From NCBI GenBank assembly GCA_023415725.1, contig JAEZJR010000291.1, forward strand, positions 1-13,267: DNA of 13,267 nucleotides, in the 5' to 3' direction. Positions 1 to 6,906 of this stretch are shown here, one piece after another. Both the position numbers and the translations under genes were made by a program. Position 1 is the first letter of the stretch, and each line of letters opens with the position of its first letter. This DNA comes from Acidobacteriota bacterium (lineage in GTDB: Bacteria; Acidobacteriota; Blastocatellia; Pyrinomonadales; Pyrinomonadaceae). A model generated the notes under the pieces. That model did no database searches. It had not been told where the DNA came from and saw nothing but the letters and a program-made list of their open reading frames with translations.

Positions 1-10
1 GAAACGTGCT

Positions 11-41
11 AAAATCGAGATTTGTCCATTAGCTCGATTTT
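11..41 (+). terminator. Hairpin with T-tract just before uvrA
   Basis: Perfect 9-bp arms AAAATCGAG (11-19) and CTCGATTTT (33-41) enclose a 13-nt loop, and the right arm runs into a T-tract ending at 42. The shape is that of a modest intrinsic terminator, probably for the gene left of the window. It ends only 6 nt before the uvrA start codon, so if uvrA is co-transcribed from further left it could instead act as an attenuator or hold the start region in structure. The stem is A/T-rich at its base, so strength is uncertain. Confidence 0.45.
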
Positions 42-47
42 TGCGCT

Positions 48-2885
48 ATGCAGCCTGCCCGTAAGAAAGAAGAAGCGATCGAGGTCCACGGGGCCCGAGT
101 CCATAATCTAAAGAATGTCTCCGTCTCGCTCCCGCTGAATAAGCTCACCGTGGTGACGGGCGTTTCCGGTTCGGGCAAGTCATCCCTCGCGTTCGACACC
201 ATCTACGCCGAGGGGCAGCGCCGCTACGTGGAATCTCTTTCGGCATACGCCCGGCAGTTCCTCGAACGAATGGACAAGCCGGACGTCGACGAGATCACCG
301 GCATCGCCCCCGCGATCGCGATCAGGCAGAAGAATTCGACCCGCAATCCGCGATCGACGGTCGCTACCCAGACCGAGATATACGACTATCTCCGCTTGCT
401 TTACGCTCGCGCAGGGCAAACCTTTTGCCACGTCTGCGGACGCGAGGTGAAGAAAGATTCGCCGGAGTCCGCCGCCGATGAAGTGCTCGCCACTCTCGAA
501 CCCGGCACGCGGTTCTACGTTTTGTTCCCGATCCTCGAAGACGCCGCCCCGGCAAAAGCAACAAAGGCGAAAAAGACCGTTAAGAAGAACACCGCCAGCT
601 ATCTCAGCGTTTCGGCTAACCTGATCTCGCTTCTCCAACAGGGATTCTCACGACTGTACCGCGACGGCGAGGTGCTCGAGCTCACACGGCCTGAGGACTA
701 CAAGTTCGCCGATTTCCAGAACACCTTCGTCCTCATCGATCGCCTGAAAGCCGATCCCGAGATCCGCCAACGCCTCGTAGATTCGCTCGAAACCTGCTTC
801 CGCGAAGGCCACGCTGCGCGTGTCGAACCCGCGGGTGGCGAAGAACCAGTGGCCCTGAAATTCTCCGACCGCTTCATCTGCAAATACGACGGGACGGTCT
901 ACGAAGAGCCTGAGCCGCAGCTTTTCAGCTTTAACTCGCCCTTCGGGGCGTGCCCGGTATGTCAGGGCTTCGGCAACACGATCGGTGTCGATTACGACCT
1001 CGTCATCCCGAATCCGCTGCTCTCGCTAAAGGACGGAGCCATTGAGCCCTTCACCCGCCCGCAGCACTCATGGGCGCAGAAGGAGCTTCTGAAATACGCT
1101 GCCTCCGCGAACATTAAGACGAACGTTCCCTTTGCGGACCTGCAGGATTATCAGCAGAACTGCATCGTCTACGGCGACGACGGCTGGCGCGGGATCAAGG
1201 GCTTCTTCGAATTTCTCGAAACGAAGAAGTACAAGCTCCACGTACGCGTATTTCTCGCTAAGTACCGCGGCTACACGAAATGCCCAGAGTGCGGCGGCTC
1301 GCGACTCCGTCAAGAAGCCCGCGACGTCCGTGTGGGCGGCCGCTCGCTTCCTGAGATCCTTGATCTTTCGATCGCCGACGCCTCCCAGTTCTACGAATCT
1401 CTGACGCTCTCCGACGAACGCGAAAAGATCGCCGAAAAGCTCCTTCTCGAGATCCGCCGGCGCTTAAAGTTCCTGGTGGATGTTGGCCTGGAGTATCTGA
1501 CGCTCAACCGTCTGGCCGCAACGCTTTCTGGAGGCGAGGCTCAGCGTATCCAGCTTGCGACGAACCTCGGTTCCCTTCTGGTCGGCACGCTTTACGTGCT
1601 TGATGAGCCCAGCATCGGCCTGCACCCGCGCGACAATGCACGGCTCGTGAAGATCCTCGAGAACCTCCGTGACATCGGCAACACGCTGCTCGTCGTCGAG
1701 CACGACGAGGAAACGATGCGCTCGGCGGACCATATCATCGATATCGGCCCGTTCGCGGGCGAACTGGGCGGCGACGTCGTCTTCGAGGGAGATTTCAACG
1801 CTCTGCTCGAGCACCCGACATCGCTCACCGCACGTTATCTTCGCGGCGACGCCGAGATCAAGATCCCGCAAAACCGACGCAAGCCCGGCAAGGAAAAGAT
1901 CGGCATCGTGGGGGCTCGCGAACACAACCTTCAGGACGTCACGGTCGACATCCCGCTCGAGATGCTCGTCTGCATCACCGGCGTATCAGGTTCGGGCAAA
2001 TCTACGCTCGTCCACGACATCCTTTACGCTGGCCTCAAGAAACAGCGCGGCGAGTGGAACACGCACATCGGCCTGTTCAAGGAGCTCACGGGCGGCGAGA
2101 ACATCGACGACATCATCCTCGTCGACCAGTCCCCGATCGGCCGCACGCCGCGATCGAACCCCGTAACTTACATCAAAGCCTACGACGCGATCCGCGAGGT
2201 GTTCGCCTCGACCCAGACCGCTAAGACGAAAGGCCTCGGCTCGTCGCATTTCTCCTTCAACGTACCCGGCGGCAGGTGCGAAACGTGCCAGGGGAGCGGT
2301 ACCGTGATCGTCGAGATGCAGTTCCTCGCCGACGTGGAACTCACCTGCGAGGACTGCCGCGGCACGCGTTTCCGCGAAGAGATCCTCAACGTCAGATATA
2401 AAGGCAAGAACATCGCCGAGGCTCTCGACCTAACCGTCCGTGAGGCTCTTCTATTCTTCAAGGATGCGAAGAAGATCGTCAATAAGTTAAAGGTGCTTGA
2501 ATCGGTGGGGCTTGGCTATCTGCGGCTCGGGCAGTCTGCGACCACCCTCTCAGGCGGCGAAGCGCAGCGAGTGAAGCTCGCCTCGTACCTTGCTCAGACT
2601 ACCAACGCGAAAACATTGTTCATCTTCGATGAGCCGACGACCGGCCTTCACTTCGAGGATATCAACAAGCTCCTCGCCGCGTTCCGCGCACTGATCGAAA
2701 GCGGCGCGAGCCTCGTCGTGATCGAGCACAACCTGGACGTCATCAAGACCGCCGATTGGCTTATCGACCTCGGCCCCGAAGGAGGCGTAGGCGGCGGGCA
2801 TATCGTCGCCACAGGCACGCCCGAAGACGTCGCGAAGGTCGAGGCCTCGCACACGGGCCGTTACCTTGGGCCCCTACTGAAATAA
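48..2885 (+). CDS. uvrA: Excinuclease ABC subunit UvrA
   Basis: UvrA is the dimeric DNA-damage sensor of nucleotide excision repair; it loads UvrB onto lesions in an ATP-dependent way. The 945-residue length is normal for the family. Two ABC ATPase modules are visible: Walker A GVSGSGKSS at 38-46, first signature LSGGEAQR near 493 with Walker B LDEP near 518-521; second Walker A GVSGSGKST at 645-653, signature LSGGEAQR near 834 and FDEPTTGLH near 860. The C-terminal zinc module has C744, C747, C767 and C770. In the first zinc module the pattern is C278-x2-D281 with C302-x2-C305, so one usual cysteine is aspartate. An Ala/Lys-rich stretch at about 165-183 looks like an extra linker near the UvrB-binding region. 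The ATG at 48 gives the expected N-terminus; no Shine-Dalgarno sequence precedes it. No SOS box is seen in the 47 bases available. Identity is certain. Confidence 0.98.
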   Translation: MQPARKKEEAIEVHGARVHNLKNVSVSLPLNKLTVVTGVSGSGKSSLAFDTIYAEGQRRYVESLSAYARQFLERMDKPDVDEITGIAPAIAIRQKNSTRNPRSTVATQTEIYDYLRLLYARAGQTFCHVCGREVKKDSPESAADEVLATLEPGTRFYVLFPILEDAAPAKATKAKKTVKKNTASYLSVSANLISLLQQGFSRLYRDGEVLELTRPEDYKFADFQNTFVLIDRLKADPEIRQRLVDSLETCFREGHAARVEPAGGEEPVALKFSDRFICKYDGTVYEEPEPQLFSFNSPFGACPVCQGFGNTIGVDYDLVIPNPLLSLKDGAIEPFTRPQHSWAQKELLKYAASANIKTNVPFADLQDYQQNCIVYGDDGWRGIKGFFEFLETKKYKLHVRVFLAKYRGYTKCPECGGSRLRQEARDVRVGGRSLPEILDLSIADASQFYESLTLSDEREKIAEKLLLEIRRRLKFLVDVGLEYLTLNRLAATLSGGEAQRIQLATNLGSLLVGTLYVLDEPSIGLHPRDNARLVKILENLRDIGNTLLVVEHDEETMRSADHIIDIGPFAGELGGDVVFEGDFNALLEHPTSLTARYLRGDAEIKIPQNRRKPGKEKIGIVGAREHNLQDVTVDIPLEMLVCITGVSGSGKSTLVHDILYAGLKKQRGEWNTHIGLFKELTGGENIDDIILVDQSPIGRTPRSNPVTYIKAYDAIREVFASTQTAKTKGLGSSHFSFNVPGGRCETCQGSGTVIVEMQFLADVELTCEDCRGTRFREEILNVRYKGKNIAEALDLTVREALLFFKDAKKIVNKLKVLESVGLGYLRLGQSATTLSGGEAQRVKLASYLAQTTNAKTLFIFDEPTTGLHFEDINKLLAAFRALIESGASLVVIEHNLDVIKTADWLIDLGPEGGVGGGHIVATGTPEDVAKVEASHTGRYLGPLLK

Positions 2886-2930
2886 TTTGGATTGTTTCCG
2901 GCATGGCCGACTCTTGGCCCTGCTCGCTCG

Positions 2931-3236
2931 CTATTCGTCGCCGAATTTCTTTCGCCAGATCGGTGCGATCTGCTCCATAACCTTGCAGTCGCAGTAGCCG
3001 CCGTTGTCGTTCAGCCAGCTAGTGAATTTCGGGAAATCCAGCCGTCGTTCCATCATGAACTTCATCGAGTGCTGCAGGCTGTGGTTGCACTCCCGGTCAT
3101 AAAGCTCGTCCTCGAGGTAGTCGAGCAATTCGCTCACCGTCTCCGGCCCCGCGGGCAGCGTATCGAGAAAGGCCTCGAGCTCTTCCCCGTTCATCTGCTC
3201 CAGATTCTCTATTTCCCTTTTTCGGAGTATCGCCAT
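2931..3236 (-). CDS. DUF2695 family small protein
   Basis: This 101-residue acidic, soluble protein resembles the DUF2695 family, which has no established function. Supporting features are a helical N-terminal half, a central C-x-H segment (ECNHSLQHS) where the family has a Cys/His-rich helix, and a C-terminal NGGYCDCKV motif. The clustered Cys and His residues could bind metal, but that is inference. No signal peptide or membrane segment is present. It is the last gene of the minus-strand run, 13 bases after the DUF1801 gene, so co-transcription is likely. It ends 45 bases from the end of convergent uvrA; that gap holds only a weak GGCC/GGCC hairpin without a T-tract. An AAGGTAGG stretch lies upstream of the start but rather far away, so its role as ribosome binding site is doubtful. 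Confidence 0.72.
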   Translation of the reverse strand: MAILRKREIENLEQMNGEELEAFLDTLPAGPETVSELLDYLEDELYDRECNHSLQHSMKFMMERRLDFPKFTSWLNDNGGYCDCKVMEQIAPIWRKKFGDE

Positions 3237-3249
3237 AACACGTTCGGAC

Positions 3250-3642
3250 CTACCTTAATCGTTCCAGAACTCCCTTCCTTTTAACGATGTTCTTGTAATC
3301 CCACTGTATCGCCTCCGCCTTCTTGAGCCAACGCTTCAGGTCATTGGTGTTTATCTCGGAAACGTCGTTATAGAAAACGGACGCGTCTTTGAACTTCTCA
3401 CCTTTCACGCTTAGTCCTTCCTCGTCGAAGTCTGCACCGCTCCAGAACATCAAACGAATGCCGGCCTTCTGTTTGCTGTAACCCGCGATGGGATTGCCGT
3501 CCAGGAACCAGACCGGATGGGCATGCCAGATCTTGCTCTCCGCCTTCGGTAGGCCTCGATCGATCTCCCGGGAGAGCACATCGCAGATCTCCCGTTCGTT
3601 CCCCTGAAACCCGTCGTTGTACGCCTGAATTTGTTCGTTCAT
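3250..3642 (-). CDS. DUF1801 (YdhG-like) domain protein
   Basis: A 130-residue soluble protein of the DUF1801/YdhG-like type. The family pattern is visible as a helical start, then E-S-K-I-W-H-A-H-P-V-W at about 35-45 (family: paired aromatic and proline residues after a conserved acidic-Lys-Ile turn), GNPIAGYSKQKAGIRLMFW at about 49-67, and a C-terminal Lys/Trp-rich helix (LKRWLKKAEAI). Biochemical function of the family is not established; members are often found as stand-alone small proteins in soil bacteria. The gene lies between an MFS exporter (17 bases upstream) and a DUF2695 gene (13 bases downstream), which suggests one transcript. An AGGT sequence about 7 bases before the ATG is one of the few plausible Shine-Dalgarno matches in this window. 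The family call is fairly sure and the role is unknown. Confidence 0.75.
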   Translation of the reverse strand: MNEQIQAYNDGFQGNEREICDVLSREIDRGLPKAESKIWHAHPVWFLDGNPIAGYSKQKAGIRLMFWSGADFDEEGLSVKGEKFKDASVFYNDVSEINTNDLKRWLKKAEAIQWDYKNIVKRKGVLERLR

Positions 3643-3659
3643 AGATGACCTGTGTTTGT

Positions 3660-4934
3660 TCAGAATTCACTCTCCGAAACTCTCAGCATCTCGGCCCGCT
3701 CGGCCTCTTCGATCTCCTTCTGTTTCACACCCTCGCGGCCGTCGTAGGTGAAGAACTTCGGCAGGAACAGTGCGGCCCCGAGCACGGCGATAACACACAG
3801 GATACCGCCCGATACCAGGGCCGCTTTAACGCCAAAAGCCTCCGCAACTACGCCCATCTTGGCGCTGCCAAGCATTGGGCCGGTAAGATAACTTATCATC
3901 TCGATGCTCGCAAGCCGCCCGCGAAGGTAGTTCGGTATCGTCTGGTTCCAGATCGCGCCGCGGAATATCCCCGAAATCATATCGAAGAACCCCGCCGCCA
4001 CCAGGAAGAACAGAGCGAGCACGATGCTGTCCACCGCGCCGAACAGCATGATGGCCACGCCCCATAGCAACGCGGCTCCGATCACCATTGCGCCGTGCCG
4101 CTGCACCTTCTTCGTCCAACCGGACGTCACGCTCGCGAGCAATGCACCCGCCGCGATCGCTGCCGGGAAAAACCCGATATACTTCTCACCGTAATAGACC
4201 GCAAGGGCCGGATAAAGCGCTTGCGGCATCGCGAAGAACATCGCGGCGATATCGATGAAGTACGTGCCCAATAGTTCCTGCCGCGAAAACGCGTAACGCC
4301 ACGCCTTCTTTATTCCTTCCCAACTCGGACGCTCCGCATTCTCCGGCGGCGGTACGGCGTTGATCGCGTAAACGGCGTAAATGGTGCCGACGAACGAAAC
4401 CAGATCCAGTGCGTACGCCACCGACGGCCCCAACGCCACAGCGATCACGCCCGCGATCGCAGGGCTCACTATCGCCCCGACGCTCCACCGGATCGAGTTC
4501 AGCGCCATCACGGCTACCATGTGCTCCGGCGGGATCACCTTCTGAATGAAAGACTCGAACGCCGGCCGTTGTATCGCCGCGAGCCCCGCGTGCATCGCGA
4601 CGCAGACGAACAGCACCCAAATCTGCGGGTTCGGCAGCAGCGAGTTCACCAGCAGCAGAGCCGACGCGATCCCCTGCCCGAACTCCGTCCATCGCAGCAG
4701 CCTCCGCTTCTCGAAATAATCCGCCAACGCCCCGCCGATAAAGGCGAGGATCACCATCGGGACGAATTCCGCAAGGTAGATGTACCCCACCATCGCCGAC
4801 GATTCCGTCAGCTGGTACATCTGCCACGGCACGACGATAAACGTCATCATCGAGCCGAAGAACGAGATCAGCTGCCCGAAGAACAGCAGCCTGTAATCCC
4901 GCGAAACCCTCAACGGCGAGAGATCTAATAACAT
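3660..4934 (-). CDS. MFS transporter, EntS (MFS_3) type
   Basis: A 424-residue inner-membrane transporter of the major facilitator superfamily, closest in style to the EntS/MFS_3 group of drug and siderophore exporters. It opens with DLSPLRVSRDYRLLFFGQ, the typical short cytoplasmic N-terminus before TM1. The TM2-TM3 loop carries GGALADYFEKRR at about 67-78, the MFS motif A. Hydrophobic segments through about residue 395 are consistent with 12 TM helices; the last ~30 residues are a charged cytoplasmic tail (KQKEIEEAERAE). Substrate cannot be read from sequence; no siderophore genes are nearby. The gene lies between a GT-C-like membrane protein and the DUF1801 gene on the same strand. The 51-base gap in front of its ATG is mostly filled by a 7-bp tandem array and shows no Shine-Dalgarno sequence. 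Confidence 0.88.
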   Translation of the reverse strand: MLLDLSPLRVSRDYRLLFFGQLISFFGSMMTFIVVPWQMYQLTESSAMVGYIYLAEFVPMVILAFIGGALADYFEKRRLLRWTEFGQGIASALLLVNSLLPNPQIWVLFVCVAMHAGLAAIQRPAFESFIQKVIPPEHMVAVMALNSIRWSVGAIVSPAIAGVIAVALGPSVAYALDLVSFVGTIYAVYAINAVPPPENAERPSWEGIKKAWRYAFSRQELLGTYFIDIAAMFFAMPQALYPALAVYYGEKYIGFFPAAIAAGALLASVTSGWTKKVQRHGAMVIGAALLWGVAIMLFGAVDSIVLALFFLVAAGFFDMISGIFRGAIWNQTIPNYLRGRLASIEMISYLTGPMLGSAKMGVVAEAFGVKAALVSGGILCVIAVLGAALFLPKFFTYDGREGVKQKEIEEAERAEMLRVSESEF

Positions 4935-4937
4935 TCG

Positions 4938-4972
4938 TAAGCCGAAAGCTGTCAGCTAATAGCTGGAAGCTG
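4938..4972. repeat. Degenerate 7-bp tandem array (NNAGCTG)
   Basis: Five consecutive 7-base units share the core AGCTG: TAAGCCG, AAAGCTG, TCAGCTA, ATAGCTG and GAAGCTG. The phase is exact across all five, while the first two positions of each unit vary freely. The array fills most of the 51-base gap between the GT-C-like gene and the MFS start codon. Confidence 0.75.
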
Positions 4973-4985
4973 GTGAGATCTATCT

Positions 4986-6230
4986 TTAATGCCTCAAATA
5001 GTTCGTCCAATTGAACAGCCACGTCGCGTACGCGTTCGCCGCGAACGACAGAAAATACGCGGCCCACTCGAGCCGCGAGATCCTCTTCGGGGCATTCTCC
5101 AACATTATGACGAACAGCCACGGCAAACACACCATCCAGTACCTATACCCGAACTGCCACCCGCCCGAATTCCCGTGCATCCACAAAAGAAAGGTCATCA
5201 ACGCGATCGCGATCCATGCCGCGTATTTCAAAACCTTGTCCCTTGCCCCGAACCGCAACGCGAACAAAATGAACGGGCTGCTCCAAAGGATCGACGAGCT
5301 GAAGGGGTTCGGCATCAAACAAGGAAAGGTCGAGCGAAATTCCCATGGCTTCCACAGCATCTCCCCCGCCTGCCCCGGTATATACCAGATCGAAAAGATC
5401 CCGTGGTCGTACCAGGGCTCGTCGAGCACGCCGGGGATCCGCGCGTATCCGAAATCCAGCGGCGAACCGAACCTCGCGTAGTTGTACCACAGCGTCGCCA
5501 CCCCGAGCACGAACGGCACGACGCAAAACAACGCAACCTGCCGGACCGCAGGCTTCCAGCCTGCGAGTTGCCACCCCGGCTGATCTTCACCTCGCGCCAG
5601 CAAATACATCAACACCGGCGCCGTCAAAAGCACCTCGGTCCTGTTCCCAAACCCCAACGCGAAGAACGCCCCGGCCAACAACGGCCGCCGATCATAAACC
5701 GTGAAATAGATCGCCCCGAGTTCCCCCAGCATTGCGAACCCGAGAGTTAATTGCCATGCCCCGCCGAACGTCAGATTCGTCCACATCCACGTGCCGAATA
5801 CGACCCCGAGGGCGGTCAATACGACCCTATCCGCCGGCAGGTCGTACCGGGAACCGATCTTCAGAAGCAGGAACATGATCCCCGCGGCAAGAAGCGCCAC
5901 GATCAACGCTGCCGGCATAACCTGCAGAACGCCCGCCGCCTTGAGCAACGCGACCGGTATCATCGTCAGCACGCTCCCTAGCGGGAAAACCGAGTACCAC
6001 ACCCCATCAAACGGCACGAACTCGTTCAGCCACGACGGCGGCTTCGCACCGAGCCCCAACGAGCCGTTCAAAAATTGCCCTGCGATCCGGAATGTATAGT
6101 CGTAATAAAACCGAGGGTTTGGATTAGAAACGAAATAAACGATCGCCGAGACGATGGCCACCGTGATAATTCTGGGCGTTGTCATGCCCGGAATACTGTG
6201 GTTGACCGATACATTGGATCTCGATGACAT
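4986..6230 (-). CDS. Polytopic membrane protein, GT-C glycosyltransferase-like
   Basis: A 414-residue integral membrane protein with about 9-11 predicted hydrophobic segments. The layout resembles GT-C lipid-phosphosugar glycosyltransferases: an early TM helix (about 20-35), then a periplasmic loop with YYDYTFRIA and a WLNEFVPFDG segment holding acidic residues, then many TM helices, and a WYNYARFGSPLDFGY motif at about 246-260 that is characteristic of GT39-like proteins. No catalytic residue can be assigned with certainty. Two starts are possible: the ATG at 6230 used here, or an internal ATG at 6185 (MTTPRIITV) that begins right at TM1; neither has a Shine-Dalgarno sequence. Around residues 216-230 the loop segment WQLAGWKPAVRQ is encoded by a palindromic repeat-like element. 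It lies 20 bases after the toxin gene on the same strand. The membrane-protein call is firm; the enzyme class is tentative. Confidence 0.65.
   Translation of the reverse strand: MSSRSNVSVNHSIPGMTTPRIITVAIVSAIVYFVSNPNPRFYYDYTFRIAGQFLNGSLGLGAKPPSWLNEFVPFDGVWYSVFPLGSVLTMIPVALLKAAGVLQVMPAALIVALLAAGIMFLLLKIGSRYDLPADRVVLTALGVVFGTWMWTNLTFGGAWQLTLGFAMLGELGAIYFTVYDRRPLLAGAFFALGFGNRTEVLLTAPVLMYLLARGEDQPGWQLAGWKPAVRQVALFCVVPFVLGVATLWYNYARFGSPLDFGYARIPGVLDEPWYDHGIFSIWYIPGQAGEMLWKPWEFRSTFPCLMPNPFSSSILWSSPFILFALRFGARDKVLKYAAWIAIALMTFLLWMHGNSGGWQFGYRYWMVCLPWLFVIMLENAPKRISRLEWAAYFLSFAANAYATWLFNWTNYLRH
5533..5571. repeat. Palindromic repeat-like element inside a coding region
   Basis: Perfect 8-bp arms CGCAGGCT (5547-5554) and AGCCTGCG (5558-5565) with a TCC loop are nested inside a second inverted pair, GCAAC (5533-5537) and GTTGC (5567-5571). 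On the minus strand the element is read in frame as WQLAGWKPAVRQ in a hydrophilic loop of the membrane protein. From memory, similar 'AGGCTGGAAGCCT' elements are dispersed in several bacterial genomes, but this window holds a single copy. Confidence 0.55.
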
Positions 6231-6250
6231 CTGGGAATCCCGAGGGTTAA

Positions 6251-6553
6251 CTACGTTCTGTTTCCTGTGAACGGCCCACGCACGCGCAACACTAGAACGT
6301 CCTCCCCTTTAACCGTGAAAAGGACTCTATATCGGCCGAATTTGAATTGTCGAACCTCGACCGGGAGTTCCGCAGATTCGGGTGCGATCGGAAACGCGAA
6401 TGGGAATAAGGCTAATCGGGCGACGACTTCTTTTTCTATTTTGTTTAGCCAATCAGCCGCATTCTCTTCGCCCCAATGCTCAACTCCCCAGCGATACGAA
6501 TGCCAAAGGTCCCGCTTCGCTGCAGGACTTATCCTGACCGTGAATTTCTCCAT
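6251..6553 (-). CDS. RelE/ParE-family toxin
   Basis: This 100-residue protein fits the ParE/RelE toxin fold: an N-terminal strand (FTVRISPAAKRDL), two helices (WHSYRWGVEHWGEENAADWLNKIEKEV), then strands with VRQFKFGRYRVLFTVKGEDVLVLRVRG, a characteristic ending. RelE members cut mRNA on the ribosome and ParE members poison gyrase; sequence alone does not separate them here, though the R-Y-R-V-L-F core and the long helical hairpin are common in ParE-like 'plasmid stabilisation' proteins. It starts 6 bases after the stop of the Phd-type antitoxin, the standard antitoxin-first order, so the pair is translated from one message. A/T content looks higher than in neighbouring genes, compatible with lateral gain. 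The start codon is the only good one. Confidence 0.85.
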   Translation of the reverse strand: MEKFTVRISPAAKRDLWHSYRWGVEHWGEENAADWLNKIEKEVVARLALFPFAFPIAPESAELPVEVRQFKFGRYRVLFTVKGEDVLVLRVRGPFTGNRT

Positions 6554-6559
6554 CGAGGC

Positions 6560-6850
6560 TCAGCGGGAGTTCGTGATCGCCGAGCGGATCTCAGCGAAAA
6601 CGTCGTCCGCCGTCTGCCAATCAGCGGAGTTGTCTATGTCGGAAAGAGCAGTCTGCAATGCGGCTACTGTTGCCCAATACTCCTCGCGATCCACCATATT
6701 CTGGTAACTCTCGGCATCCTGCACGACCACCGCTGGTTTGCCGTTTACCGTGAGTACGAGTGGTTCCTTCGATTCCTGAACCTGTTTGACGAACTTCGAG
6801 GCGTTTTGTTTGAAATCGCTGAGACTCTGTATATCTCGTGAAAGATTCAT
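6560..6850 (-). CDS. Phd/YefM-family antitoxin
   Basis: A 96-residue antitoxin. The N-terminal half has the Phd/YefM signature: SRDIQSLSDFKQNASKFVKQ followed by EPLVLTVNGKPAVVVQDAESYQ, the fold that dimerises and binds operator DNA. The C-terminal part (about 50-96) is acidic and polar and should wrap the downstream RelE/ParE toxin. Family members repress their own operon, with stronger repression when complexed with toxin. A 13-bp inverted repeat in the 54-base gap just upstream is a candidate operator. The gene follows the AlbA_2/GHKL gene on the same strand, but toxin-antitoxin pairs usually have their own promoter. Confidence 0.9.
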   Translation of the reverse strand: MNLSRDIQSLSDFKQNASKFVKQVQESKEPLVLTVNGKPAVVVQDAESYQNMVDREEYWATVAALQTALSDIDNSADWQTADDVFAEIRSAITNSR

Positions 6851-6866
6851 GCGAGCACAATATCAC

Positions 6867-6906
6867 AATTCTGCCCTGAATTTCATCCCTTTATCAGGCC
6901 AGAATT
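6867..6906 (-). promoter_or_regulatory. Inverted repeat, candidate Phd-RelE operator
   Basis: Arms at 6867-6879 (AATTCTGCCCTGA) and 6894-6906 (TCAGGCCAGAATT) are 13 bp long with one mismatch and a 14-bp spacer. They fill the gap between the AlbA_2/GHKL stop codon, which the right arm overlaps, and the antitoxin start at 6850. No T-tract follows, so an operator is more likely than a terminator. A TATTGT hexamer between the repeat and the start could be a -10 element, but no convincing -35 is seen. Confidence 0.45.

Noticed and set aside
11..41. SOS/LexA box upstream of uvrA
   Set aside because: The dyad has A/T-rich arms with a 13-nt loop and does not fit CTG-N10-CAG or another LexA pattern that I know; a hairpin is the better reading.
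1464..1925. Long antisense open frames within uvrA and the pan genes
   Set aside because: They are mirror frames of high-GC coding sequence, with no family resemblance and no independent start signals.
2886..2930. Intrinsic terminator between convergent uvrA and DUF2695 genes
   Set aside because: Only a 4-bp GGCC/GGCC stem without a T-tract on either strand; not enough to call.
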